64,000 nucleotides of DNA from assembly GCF_018476885.1 (NCBI RefSeq), contig NZ_JAHCVJ010000004.1:124001-188000 (forward strand), read 5' to 3'. The stretch's first letter is position 1. Every line of letters begins with the position of its first letter. This document shows positions 1 through 8,495 of the stretch, in pieces. Made by a program: the position numbers and the translations under genes. The stretch comes from Geoanaerobacter pelophilus (lineage in GTDB: Bacteria; Desulfobacterota; Desulfuromonadia; Geobacterales; DSM-12255). The notes under the pieces were generated by a model that was not told the origin of the DNA, did not search any database, and saw only the letters and a list, made by a program, of their open reading frames with translations.

Positions 1-383
1 TTGCTGATGTAGCTGTTGACCCCCAACCGGTAACTGTCGATCAGGTCCCGCTCTTCTGTCGACGAGGTAAAAATGACTACCGGCAGCCAGCAGGTCCGTT
101 CATCCGAGCGAATCTTCTGCAGGACTTCTATGCCATTGACTCGGGGCATATGGATGTCCAGGAGAATAACCTGAGGAAAAGGCTCTCCGTTGCCGAGGCA
201 TTTTTCAAAAATGTATTCTAAGGCCTCAGCGCCATCCTTCAGCCAGACGACTTTGTTCAAGACATTTGATTTTTTCAGCGCACGTTGCGTCATCAGCGCG
301 TCATTGCTGTTGTCCTCGACCAGCAGAATCGTCTTGCCTTGGGCAATAATCTGATCATCCGCGTCGAATGAATGCGTAATCAT
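1..383 (-). CDS. Response regulator receiver protein (3' end outside window)
   Basis: The frame starts at an ATG at 383 behind a GGAGG ribosome site and runs off the left edge, so only about 127 N-terminal residues are visible. They form a CheY-like receiver: 'TILLVEDNSNDA' supplies the acidic pocket, 'VILLDIHMPRVNG' carries the phospho-acceptor Asp, and 'VVIFTSS' the conserved Thr/Ser. The spacing resembles the Rcp1/CheY-like single-domain regulators often paired with phytochrome-type kinases; a C-terminal output domain cannot be excluded because the end is missing. The gene lies 20 bases downstream of a histidine kinase on the same strand, so it is the likely phosphorylation partner. Confidence 0.88.
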   Translation of the reverse strand, partial: MITHSFDADDQIIAQGKTILLVEDNSNDALMTQRALKKSNVLNKVVWLKDGAEALEYIFEKCLGNGEPFPQVILLDIHMPRVNGIEVLQKIRSDERTCWLPVVIFTSSTEERDLIDSYRLGVNSYIS

Positions 384-403
384 AAGATCCTCCCGGTCCA
401 TAA

Positions 404-2296
404 CTAGTTGGAACCGCCAAGAGTGAAAAAGAATGTTGCCCCTTTGCCGACAACACCATCGGCCCAAATCCTACCGCCATGCCGCTCAATGATACGGTGC
501 ACCGTGGCCAAGCCTATACCGGTGCCTTCAAAATCCTCACCATGCAGTCGCTCAAATACTTGAAACAGTTTATCCTGGTATTTCATATCGAAACCAACCC
601 CATTGTCCCTGACGAAAAAAACCTGCTCATTGTCTATTGTACACCTTCCCACAGAGATTACAGCATTAGGGTTCCGTGCTGAATACTTCCAGGCATTGCC
701 GATCAGATTCTGTAATACCATATCCAACAAGGAACTATCCCCCGTGGCAGTAAGACCTTCTTCAATTTCGATACGAGTCGGGCAGTTTGGCTCCGACTCG
801 GTAAACATGCGGGCAATCTGCTGTGCCGCCTTGCTCAGATCAACAGCCACAACCTGCAACTCAGCCCGCGAAACCCGCGAAAACCTCAGGAGATCATCGA
901 TGAGCGTTCCCATGTTCTTGCTGGCCGCGCATATCCTATCCAGGCAGTCTTTGCCCATATCATCAAGACCATCGCGATAATCTTCACTGAGGATTGTCGT
1001 AAACCCGTTGATATGGCGTAGCGGGGCTCTGAGGTCATGAGACACAGAATAGCAGAATGATTCAAGTTCGCGGTTGGCAGCTTCCAGCGCTATTTTTTGA
1101 CGCTCCAGATCGTCGTTGAGCCAGGCCGCTTCCTCTTGTGCCTGCTTCCGTTGCGCCACCTCCTGTTTCAGAGTCTTATTGGTATCCTCCAGTTCCTGGT
1201 AGACCTGCTTCATCTTTGAGATGTCGAGGGCATTACAGACAATCCCCTCAATCGTTCCCGCTTCATTGAGCATCGCCGATGCTGACAGGAAAATAGGTAA
1301 CGTCGTACCGTCTTTCCGAGTGCACACCGTTTCGGCACCGATTCTCCCTTGCGTTCCCGACGTTATCGGTGCAAGCAATTCCTCTTCGAAAAACGCCCCA
1401 GCCTCGATACCAGCCAAGGTACCATATTCATACCCCAGCAGTCGGTAGGAAGCATCATTCACATCCTGGACCACGTAAGTCGGAGAGAGGATCAGCAAGG
1501 CCTCAGTCATGCTCTTGATGATGTTATTGACATAATTTTTGGAAACCGTTGTTTTTTGGATATCTTCGGCCATCTGATTGAAAGTTGCGACCAGTTCCTG
1601 CATCTCGCCTACAGTGGTTATCGTCAACCTGGTGGCAAGATCGCCCTTGGCAAGCCGGCGCGAAGCATCGGCCAACTCTGAGATTGGAGCGAAGATAATC
1701 CTTTGTGAGACCATAAAGAGAATTGCAGCGAGCACCAGTGCAATCAAGATATTCAAAGCGACGATAAACGTCATGGTGCTTAGGATATTTTTGACAATAT
1801 TTTGCTTAGATACGCAGACGACAACCTTACCAATAGTTTCATTACCGGTTACAATAGGTGAACTTATTTCTATCGTGGACCTATAGTCATTAATGTACTT
1901 TATTATCTCCGGTAATTCATTCAAACCTCTGAATTCTGATTTAATCTTGGTTATTATCGAAGAATTATAGTTGATACTTGAGAATTGCGATGTGGTAATT
2001 TCACCCTGACCATCAACGATGATGGTATACAGAATATCATCATCGTATTTAGCTTCGTTTACTATTGAATCAAGCTGAATATCATCTTTCATTATCAGTG
2101 GATCTTGACTGATTTTCGCTACATATTGCGCGAGGCCCTTACCTTTCTTTATCAAAAGATCATTTTGCGCGATACTTTCATGTATTGCTATGGTTGCGCA
2201 CAAGACCATCGTGCCGATAGTCAGTACCAAGGCAATAGTCGAAAAAAACTTGTGCCTGATGGTTTCAGCAGAAAATTTCTTGTTAAGTGCCGTCAA
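404..2296 (-). CDS. Membrane sensor histidine kinase (sensor-HAMP-PAS-HisKA-HATPase)
   Basis: A 630-residue kinase. Membrane segments lie at about 17-38 and 175-196, enclosing a periplasmic sensor domain of about 135 residues. HAMP follows at about 198-250, PAS at about 255-365, a coiled coil to about 410, a HisKA box with 'SHDLRAPLRHING' (phospho-His 419), and a GHKL ATPase domain ending near 628 with 'NLIGNAWKYS' and 'GTGIGLATV'. The start is a TTG behind GAGG; no better start is seen. It sits 22 bases after a periplasmic binding protein gene and 20 bases before a receiver gene, implying one operon in which the binding protein may present a ligand to the sensor domain. The ligand cannot be read from sequence. 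Confidence 0.9.
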   Translation of the reverse strand: MTALNKKFSAETIRHKFFSTIALVLTIGTMVLCATIAIHESIAQNDLLIKKGKGLAQYVAKISQDPLIMKDDIQLDSIVNEAKYDDDILYTIIVDGQGEITTSQFSSINYNSSIITKIKSEFRGLNELPEIIKYINDYRSTIEISSPIVTGNETIGKVVVCVSKQNIVKNILSTMTFIVALNILIALVLAAILFMVSQRIIFAPISELADASRRLAKGDLATRLTITTVGEMQELVATFNQMAEDIQKTTVSKNYVNNIIKSMTEALLILSPTYVVQDVNDASYRLLGYEYGTLAGIEAGAFFEEELLAPITSGTQGRIGAETVCTRKDGTTLPIFLSASAMLNEAGTIEGIVCNALDISKMKQVYQELEDTNKTLKQEVAQRKQAQEEAAWLNDDLERQKIALEAANRELESFCYSVSHDLRAPLRHINGFTTILSEDYRDGLDDMGKDCLDRICAASKNMGTLIDDLLRFSRVSRAELQVVAVDLSKAAQQIARMFTESEPNCPTRIEIEEGLTATGDSSLLDMVLQNLIGNAWKYSARNPNAVISVGRCTIDNEQVFFVRDNGVGFDMKYQDKLFQVFERLHGEDFEGTGIGLATVHRIIERHGGRIWADGVVGKGATFFFTLGGSN

Positions 2297-2318
2297 AAAA
2301 AGAACCTCGACAAAGACA

Positions 2319-3278
2319 TTAATATGTTTTTGCTACCTTTTGCATAAATGCTTTCGGGATATGTACCTTGGAAGCAGCAACGGTTTTTTTGTTGATGATT
2401 ACTCCCGGCTTGGCAATGGCCTCTATCGGGATGGCTGACGGCTTAGCCCCTTGCATAACGGCAACGGCTTTTTTCCCGGCCAGAACCCCCAGTTGGTAGG
2501 GATCCGAACACAAGCCCAACAGCACCCCCTCTTTCACCAAATCTTCTAAATGGGTGAAAGAAATAACCTCGGCCTTTGCGGCGATCTCGACTATCGGCGG
2601 TATTGTTGCCCCAATCACACTACTCCCGGAAAGATACAAGGCATCCACGGAAGTAATAACCTCCGGCAGAATCTGGGCCACATCTTCTTTTTTGGCAATG
2701 ATCACGGGAATGACCTTAATCCCATGTTTCTGCTGCTGGCTTTGCAGCTCTTTCAGCTGTGATTCGGAATTTTTCTCTCCAGGGGTATATAGTGCTGCCA
2801 CCCTTTTAACCGGCCGGATCTCCTTTAACCTGCCGACAAGCTCGCTGATCGGGATTTTAGGACTGCTGCCAGTCACGTTGGTTCCGGAACTCTCCCATCC
2901 CTTGGCAACGCGGGCCTCTAGCGGATCATAAACCATGCTGAACACAATCGGGACGTCCTTGATCTCTTTAGCAACGGCAATCGTCGCATTGGTACCAAGG
3001 GTAATCATCATCGAGATGTTGCCCGTTGCATAATTCTTCACCATGTCGGCCGCCTTGGCCTTGCTGCCTCCGGCGTTGCCCATGACAAACGTTACCTTAG
3101 GCTCCTTGTACCCTGCCTTGGCCAACTGGTCCTTAATGCCCTTAAGCGCCTCATGATAGCGGGCCTCTTCACTAAACAGCAAGACCCCGATCCTTTTCTC
3201 TGCCCGCGCTTCGAGCGGAAAACCAACCACCATCAAGATAAATAAAAAGATAAAGGCGAACCTGCTTATCTGCGCCAT
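2319..3278 (-). CDS. ABC-type periplasmic substrate-binding protein, no permease nearby
   Basis: A 319-residue protein with a Sec signal peptide ('FAFIFLFILMVVGFPLEARA', cleavage after about residue 26) followed by two Rossmann-like lobes of the ABC_sub_bind family (PF04392, DUF534-like). Typical stretches include 'RIGVLLFSEEARYHEALKGI', 'ITLGTNATIAVAKEI', 'VPIVFSMVYDPLEA' and 'ALYLSGSSVI'. No ATPase or permease gene lies next to it inside the window. It is the first gene of an apparent operon with the downstream histidine kinase and regulator, which suggests a role in ligand sensing instead of, or as well as, import. The upstream interval 3279-3455 holds no gene that I can see. Confidence 0.85.
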   Translation of the reverse strand: MAQISRFAFIFLFILMVVGFPLEARAEKRIGVLLFSEEARYHEALKGIKDQLAKAGYKEPKVTFVMGNAGGSKAKAADMVKNYATGNISMMITLGTNATIAVAKEIKDVPIVFSMVYDPLEARVAKGWESSGTNVTGSSPKIPISELVGRLKEIRPVKRVAALYTPGEKNSESQLKELQSQQQKHGIKVIPVIIAKKEDVAQILPEVITSVDALYLSGSSVIGATIPPIVEIAAKAEVISFTHLEDLVKEGVLLGLCSDPYQLGVLAGKKAVAVMQGAKPSAIPIEAIAKPGVIINKKTVAASKVHIPKAFMQKVAKTY

Positions 3279-3455
3279 GACGTCACCTCAAGAAAGTTGT
3301 ACCTTGCAGCAACCACGCTTAATCGAAACCATGCATGCCCCCTTAGAGCTTTTCAGCGAAGCTAAGCAGCACCGCTTAAAATACCCACATGAACAGCTTC
3401 TTCAACCCTGATTGAGTTATAACAGCGCAGCAGCCAGTTTCAATAGCAACCGAAT

Positions 3456-3486
3456 AAAAAAAGGGCGTCTGCTGCCAGACACCCTG
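3456..3486 (-). terminator. Rho-independent terminator after pilT
   Basis: On the minus strand a nine-base stem, GGGTGTCTG pairing with CAGACGCCC (one G-U pair), closes a four-base loop and is followed by seven T. It lies about 55 bases beyond the pilT stop and would end the patatin/pseudo-ATPase/pilT transcript. Confidence 0.8.
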
Positions 3487-3539
3487 TTAAGCACCAATCG
3501 TTTGCACTGCGTGTAGCGATGCCATGACGGCAGGGCATT

Positions 3540-4610
3540 CTATTGAGCCGGTTGTGCCGGCAGGTACTGCTCGAACTGCTTTTTGTCGATTGAACAGCGA
3601 TAGGCCTCTTCAGCGCCGATCTGCTTGGTCTTTAAAAGATCAAGAAGATGCTGATCCATCAACTGCATACCGTCGCGTTTGGCAGTCTGGATGATGGAGG
3701 GTATCTGAAAGGTCTTGCCTTCGCGAATAAGATTGGCAATAGCCGGCGTACCGAGCATGATCTCAAGTGCAGCTACCCGGCCCTTGCCGTCTGAGGTCCT
3801 GAGAAGCTGCTGGCAGACGACCCCTTTCAGTGACTCAGAAAGCATTGCCCTGACTTGCTCCTGTTGGTCTGTGGGAAAGACGTCGATAATCCGGTCGATG
3901 GTCTTGGCTGCCGTATTGGTATGCAGAGTACCAAACACCAAGTGACCGGTTTCGGCAGCTGACATGGCAAGGCTGATCGTCTCAAGGTCCCTCATCTCAC
4001 CAACAAGAATGATATCCGGATCTTCGCGCAGGGCAGCACGCAGGGCCGAGGTAAAGCTTTCCGTGTGTTCCCCGATCTGACGCTGATTAACCAAAGATTC
4101 TTTGTTCTCGTGAATAAATTCCAGAGGGTCTTCAAGGGTGAGGATATGCTCCTTGCGCGTGGCATTTATCAGGTCGATCATTGCCGCCAGCGTGGTTGAT
4201 TTTCCGGAGCCGGTAGGACCGGTAACCAATACCAGACCTTTTTTAAAATTGGTCATTTTACGTACGCCGTCCGGCAGCTTGAGGTCATCGGCAGAAAGGA
4301 TCTTGCTGGGGATGATCCTGAAAACAGCGCCAATCCCGCGATGCTGCATCATATAGTTGCCACGGAACCGCGCCAGCCCTTCTACGGCATAGGCAAAGTC
4401 CAGATCCTTTTTTTCGGCAAAGTGTTCCTTCTGTTTTTCGGTGAGGATTTCAAACAGGATCGCCTTTAGCTCATCATGAGTCAGCGGTTTGAAATTGAGC
4501 CGCTCGATCTCACCATGCAGACGGAAAATCGGCGGATTCCCGGTTGAAAGATGCAGATCCGACGCACCCTGTTCTTTCATCATTTTGAAAAGCGCATCTA
4601 TTCGTGCCAT
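3540..4610 (-). CDS. pilT: PilT-family type IV pilus retraction ATPase
   Basis: At 356 residues this has the usual PilT length and layout: an N-terminal PAS-like domain ('GASDLHLSTGNPP') and a RecA-like core with Walker A GPTGSGKS (131-138), Asp-box 'LTLEDPLEF', Walker B 'DIILVGEMRD' (199-208) and His-box 'TGHLVFGTLHT' (221-231). The 'GEMRD' Walker B and lack of a metal-binding tetracysteine favour PilT over PilB. As a hexamer it would depolymerise pilin and power pilus retraction at the cytoplasmic face. Geobacter genomes carry several PilT paralogues, so which one this is stays open. It follows the pseudo-ATPase gene by 28 bases on the same strand. Confidence 0.93.
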   Translation of the reverse strand: MARIDALFKMMKEQGASDLHLSTGNPPIFRLHGEIERLNFKPLTHDELKAILFEILTEKQKEHFAEKKDLDFAYAVEGLARFRGNYMMQHRGIGAVFRIIPSKILSADDLKLPDGVRKMTNFKKGLVLVTGPTGSGKSTTLAAMIDLINATRKEHILTLEDPLEFIHENKESLVNQRQIGEHTESFTSALRAALREDPDIILVGEMRDLETISLAMSAAETGHLVFGTLHTNTAAKTIDRIIDVFPTDQQEQVRAMLSESLKGVVCQQLLRTSDGKGRVAALEIMLGTPAIANLIREGKTFQIPSIIQTAKRDGMQLMDQHLLDLLKTKQIGAEEAYRCSIDKKQFEQYLPAQPAQ

Positions 4611-4638
4611 ATCTGAACTCCGTCATCTTGCGGTAACA

Positions 4639-6294
4639 CTACAAAAGGATTGATGTAACATATTCTTCCGGCGAAATATGACCGGACTGCAACAGCTCCG
4701 CCCCGTCATCACCGCTCCCGCGATACCCCCTGGAGGAGAGAAACGCCAGAATCTCTCGGCCGTCTGCTGCAGACTCAAAGACCTCAATGACTTCTTTGTC
4801 AAAAGGAATCAGGTCAAGCAGGTAACGGCTCCCCCGGCACCCGGTAAGGTCGCATTCGGGACAGCCGACCGCTCTGAAGTAGCTTCCCGGCGGAAGGTGA
4901 GTACCTAACGCAGCGGATTCATCCTCACTGAGCTGTAGCTGTTGACGGCAATTGGGGCAGAGAAGCGCCACCCGCTTGCAGGAAACGATGCCGCGAATAT
5001 AAGTCGGGATCACATAATGTTTATGCCAGAAATGAAGCAGGTGCCTCAGAGTTGACCCCATATCCTTGAAGTCAAGGCCGGCCAGCACCAGCTTGCCGCG
5101 CATTGCCGCTTTGCTGGCAGCAATGAAGGATTCAGGTTCGCTGGCATCCTCGATCACCAGAACATCGGGATCATGCTCCAGCGCAGCAAGAACGAGTCCG
5201 TGGCACTCACCATAAGAACCGCCGTGACAAGGGATTCTCGGGAACCTGACCGGCCCATTGCCAAGACCGTCGCCGATAAGAATGACACTCTTTCCCGTGG
5301 TGTCGGTCTCAGCCATAAGCAGGTCCATCAACTGACACCGTTCCTCAGCCTCACGATGAACAACCACTACCAGCCCGCCACCGGTGGTAAGCTTTCTCAG
5401 CCGGCTCTCCTTCTCTTCACTCAACTTCAGATCGGCAAGCGTTACAGGAAAGGAACTGCTGATGTTGAGCTTGAACGTTACCAGGTCCCCACCGAGCCCT
5501 TTGAGCATCAAGACCTGGAAGAGGTAGCGCTGGCTCCGGAAATTAAAGAGATAGGCCCCCCGGCTGTTGACATCCGACGGTCCGCCAAACTGGCACCATT
5601 TGCGAAGATTTAGCAGAAATTCTTGATAGTGGGTTATCGCAAGCTGGCCGATATTCCTGCTAACCCCGCCGCGCCGGGCGAGCACTGCCACTGAATCGCC
5701 AAGAGGCTGTAACGACAGAACGGATAGCCGGTTCTGCATGAAATAAGCAAGCAGGTAATCGAGGAATTTTGCCCCTCCGGCATCGCCATTGACGATCTCA
5801 AGAATCCTTGGTGAGAAGGCGGCAGAAGTGAAGCCAAACGAGGCGGGCTCGGCAGGTGGACCGAAGAAATAGTCCTGCATCTCGCGAATCTCTCTGATCA
5901 AGCCGACCGACACCTGTACCGTGCAGCCGGTTGCCTGCTCTATCGCTTCGATCGCGGCCCGATTCAGCGGGTCAGCCATGGCCACGTTCAGCTCCTCACC
6001 CGCCCGGATCAGCGGAATAATATTGTACTGCCGCGACAGCGCCGCAGGGACAAGCTCGACCGCTGCCGGATCGATCATGTTCTTTTTCAGCCTTACGTAA
6101 GGGATGTCCAGCTGGTTGGACAGCGCCCAGTCGATATCTTCCTGGGCCACAATGCCGAGCCTGACAAGCGCTTCGCCAAATTTGCAGGACAATGCCTGCT
6201 GCTCATGAAGAGCCGCCTTTATGTCATCTTCCGTGATGATGTTGGATTTATGAAGGATATCGCCGAGCGAGCCTTCCCTGATCACGCCTTCCAT
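4639..6294 (-). CDS. GspE/PilB-like pseudo-ATPase with MshEN-type N-terminus
   Basis: A 551-residue protein shaped like a type II secretion/type IV pilus assembly ATPase. Residues 8-135 form an MshEN (T2SSE_N) domain with two motif copies; the second ('LVRLGIVAQEDIDWALSNQ', then 'IPYVRL') fits the c-di-GMP-binding consensus known from MshE. The ATPase-like region keeps the fold order and the C-terminal tetracysteine (C446-C449, C478-C481), but the Walker A slot after 'GGGLVVVV' (about 313-320) reads HREAEERC with no P-loop, and the Walker B 'GEIRD' is replaced by 'IEDAS' (about 381-385). It therefore should not hydrolyse ATP. It lies between patatin and pilT genes and may be a c-di-GMP-responsive adaptor for the pilus machine; that role is inference. 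Confidence 0.82.
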   Translation of the reverse strand: MEGVIREGSLGDILHKSNIITEDDIKAALHEQQALSCKFGEALVRLGIVAQEDIDWALSNQLDIPYVRLKKNMIDPAAVELVPAALSRQYNIIPLIRAGEELNVAMADPLNRAAIEAIEQATGCTVQVSVGLIREIREMQDYFFGPPAEPASFGFTSAAFSPRILEIVNGDAGGAKFLDYLLAYFMQNRLSVLSLQPLGDSVAVLARRGGVSRNIGQLAITHYQEFLLNLRKWCQFGGPSDVNSRGAYLFNFRSQRYLFQVLMLKGLGGDLVTFKLNISSSFPVTLADLKLSEEKESRLRKLTTGGGLVVVVHREAEERCQLMDLLMAETDTTGKSVILIGDGLGNGPVRFPRIPCHGGSYGECHGLVLAALEHDPDVLVIEDASEPESFIAASKAAMRGKLVLAGLDFKDMGSTLRHLLHFWHKHYVIPTYIRGIVSCKRVALLCPNCRQQLQLSEDESAALGTHLPPGSYFRAVGCPECDLTGCRGSRYLLDLIPFDKEVIEVFESAADGREILAFLSSRGYRGSGDDGAELLQSGHISPEEYVTSILL

Positions 6295-6313
6295 AACAAC
6301 TCCTTAGCAGGCA

Positions 6314-7189
6314 TCATATACCCCATTTGTATTCCAGAAACTTCATGGTCTGTTCATACCCCTGGGCCAGCAGATATTCTTTTTCCGCAGCTGTCAGGGA
6401 AAACCGGGCCGGCTCGATGTCTGAACAATACAGCAATATCGTGTCTTTCCACCGCCCTCCCTTGATAAACTCCTTTTCCATGGCATGCAGCGAGAAATTC
6501 AACATCTCCCGGAAATACCGGGACAGGGTCAGCTTTTCCTCTATCTGGTGCTTGAGAGTTCTTTTGGAAACAACCTTGAGGATCAGTATCCGTTCACTGC
6601 TCCTACCGTAAGACTCCTCGACGGCGCCGGCCATCAGCAACCCGTCCACCAAGACATGCTTTTTACCCTGGTGCTCAAAGTGTTTGCAGGTAAAGACCCA
6701 CGGAACACCGGTTGAAAAGCGGGCCGCTGCCGAAACCTTAAGCTCCGGGTGGCTCTCAGCAGAGAAAATGAGTGGCTTGTAGTTAAGGATATCAGTGGCA
6801 ATCATCTTTACCGGAAAGCGAAAATCATCACAGAATCTCCGACCAGCAAGCTTTTCCTCTACCCAAGCCTCAAGGGAGTCGCCGGTGCAGAGGCCGAACC
6901 CGGAAAAGATCCGCCGAATGCTGACATCTTTGAATCGTGCAGGATCAAGGTCCATAACCTCCCGATGCAGGTCATCCGGGGTCATCCCGGCGGCGTACAT
7001 GGCGCCGATAATACTACCCGCGGAGGAGCCTATCACTTTGGAAACCTTGATTCCCTTCGCCTCAACAGCACGTAACGCGCCGACCAGGGCAGGGAAACGA
7101 ATCCCCCCTCCCAGGAGAAGCAGTGTTACAGGCTGGCTCAGGTCCACAGGGGGCATGATTCTGAGATCGGCATGATGCCGTTCTGACAT
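6314..7189 (-). CDS. Patatin-like phospholipase
   Basis: A 291-residue patatin-family serine acyl hydrolase. The oxyanion-hole loop 'LLLGGGIR' is at about 25-31, the nucleophile elbow GSSAG puts the catalytic Ser at 56, and the dyad Asp lies in 'VDGLLMAGA' near residue 195. No signal peptide is visible, so it is probably cytoplasmic or a secretion substrate. The ATG start has a GGAG site eight bases upstream. It is the first gene of a tight group with the pseudo-ATPase (19 bases downstream) and pilT. Members cleave acyl groups from lipids; the substrate here is unknown. Confidence 0.88.
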   Translation of the reverse strand: MSERHHADLRIMPPVDLSQPVTLLLLGGGIRFPALVGALRAVEAKGIKVSKVIGSSAGSIIGAMYAAGMTPDDLHREVMDLDPARFKDVSIRRIFSGFGLCTGDSLEAWVEEKLAGRRFCDDFRFPVKMIATDILNYKPLIFSAESHPELKVSAAARFSTGVPWVFTCKHFEHQGKKHVLVDGLLMAGAVEESYGRSSERILILKVVSKRTLKHQIEEKLTLSRYFREMLNFSLHAMEKEFIKGGRWKDTILLYCSDIEPARFSLTAAEKEYLLAQGYEQTMKFLEYKWGI

Positions 7190-7323
7190 GAGACAACTCC
7201 ACGAAACTTGATGATGAGGACGTTTTGAAATTATAGAGCGGGAGCAGGTAAAGTCAACGTGACCGGGGGTGACAAACTGATACAGGCCTTTACTTTCCTT
7301 TCCCGCCTGTGTTAATCTTGCCC

Positions 7324-7351
7324 AACCCGTTCAGTTCGATCTGAACGGGTT
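7324..7351. promoter_or_regulatory. Perfect 11-bp inverted repeat in the leader of the PP-loop gene
   Basis: AACCCGTTCAG and its exact complement flank a six-base loop, and the + side is followed by ATTTTAT. The site lies between divergent genes, 68 bases before the likely start of the PP-loop gene. It may be an attenuator, a leader hairpin or an operator; the sequence does not decide. Confidence 0.5.
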
Positions 7352-7418
7352 ATTTTATCGGGCTTGCGTGACAGACATTACCTTCCCCGCCACCTGTCAT
7401 GTCGCCCCAGGAGACACC

Positions 7419-8423
7419 ATGAAAAGAAAAGCGCTTGCCCTCCTTTCCGGGGGACTCGACTCCACTCTTGCGGTCAAGGTTATGCTTGAACAGGGGATAG
7501 AGGTAGAGGCCCTCAACTTCACTTCCCCATTCTGCACCTGCACCAGCAAGAATGCCGGTTGCAAATCCGAAGCTGTCCGGGTGGCCGAAGAGTTCGGTAT
7601 CCCGATCAAGGTCATGAACAAGGGGCTCGAATACCTTGAGGTTGTCCGCAACCCGAAACATGGCTACGGCAAGGCGATCAACCCTTGCATTGACTGCCGG
7701 ATCTTCCTGTTGCGTAAGGCAAAGGAATATATGGTTGAATCAGGAGCCGATTTTGTCATAACCGGAGAAGTTCTCGGCCAGCGGCCAATGAGCCAGAGAC
7801 GGGACACACTGAGGATTATCGAGCAGGAGAGCGGGCTGGAAGGGTTGCTGCTCAGGCCGTTATCAGCAAAGCACTTCAAAGTGACTATTGCTGAAACCGA
7901 GGGGTGGGTGGATCGTGACAAGCTCCTGGCAATACAGGGACGGGGACGCAAGGAGCAGATGGAGCTGGCTGAAGAGCTGGATGTGACAAACTACCCATGT
8001 CCGGCCGGTGGCTGCATGCTTACTGAAGTCTCATTTGCCCCAAAGGTGCGAGACATCTTTGACCACTCCGATGAATTGCAAATGCGCGATTTCCGCTTGT
8101 TGAAACTTGGTCGTCATTTTCGGCTGGGTGCGAGAACCAAGCTTCTGGTCGGTCGCAATGACGCCGAGAATACCGCTCTTACCACCCAAATGCTACCAGG
8201 CGAGGCAACTGTCCGCTGGATCGAAGGGGGGAGTCCGTTAGGCGTGGTCATGGGAGAGGTTACCCCCGAGATCCTGGACACTGCCGGGAAAATAGTGCTC
8301 CGTTACACCAGGGCGGAAAGTGGCGCACCATGCGCCGTCAAGATAGAGCGTGGCGAGGAGGAAGAATTCCTTGCCATAACCAACACCTTTTCCGAACCTG
8401 AGATCGAACGGTTCCGGGTTTAA
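7419..8423 (+). CDS. PP-loop ATPase, putative tRNA thiolation enzyme (ThiI/MnmA-like)
   Basis: The adenylation PP-loop 'LALLSGGLDSTLAVKVML' opens the protein, which marks ATP-pyrophosphatases that activate tRNA bases for sulfur transfer. Conserved cysteines in 'FCTCTSKNAGC', 'NPCIDCR' and 'YPCPAGGCMLT' could carry sulfur or bind metal. The C-terminal 100 residues resemble the NFACT-R-like tail seen in related ThiI-type proteins of anaerobes. I chose the ATG at 7419 (334 residues) because CAGGAG sits six bases ahead and homologues begin just before the PP-loop; an in-frame GTG at 7368 would add 17 unconvincing residues. The modified position (U8 or U34) cannot be told from sequence. The gene stands alone, ending at a strong terminator. 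Confidence 0.8.
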   Translation: MKRKALALLSGGLDSTLAVKVMLEQGIEVEALNFTSPFCTCTSKNAGCKSEAVRVAEEFGIPIKVMNKGLEYLEVVRNPKHGYGKAINPCIDCRIFLLRKAKEYMVESGADFVITGEVLGQRPMSQRRDTLRIIEQESGLEGLLLRPLSAKHFKVTIAETEGWVDRDKLLAIQGRGRKEQMELAEELDVTNYPCPAGGCMLTEVSFAPKVRDIFDHSDELQMRDFRLLKLGRHFRLGARTKLLVGRNDAENTALTTQMLPGEATVRWIEGGSPLGVVMGEVTPEILDTAGKIVLRYTRAESGAPCAVKIERGEEEEFLAITNTFSEPEIERFRV

Positions 8424-8435
8424 CCCACAAAATAG

Positions 8436-8466
8436 CAGAAAAGCCGGGTAAATCCCGGCTTTTCTG
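8436..8466. terminator. Bidirectional terminator between convergent genes
   Basis: A perfect 13-bp stem (CAGAAAAGCCGGG / CCCGGCTTTTCTG) with a five-base loop. Its arms carry A and T runs at both ends, so it can stop transcription from the PP-loop gene on + and from the chemoreceptor gene on -. Confidence 0.82.
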
Positions 8467-8495
8467 TTCCAACACAACAATGTCAGTTAAAGCCC

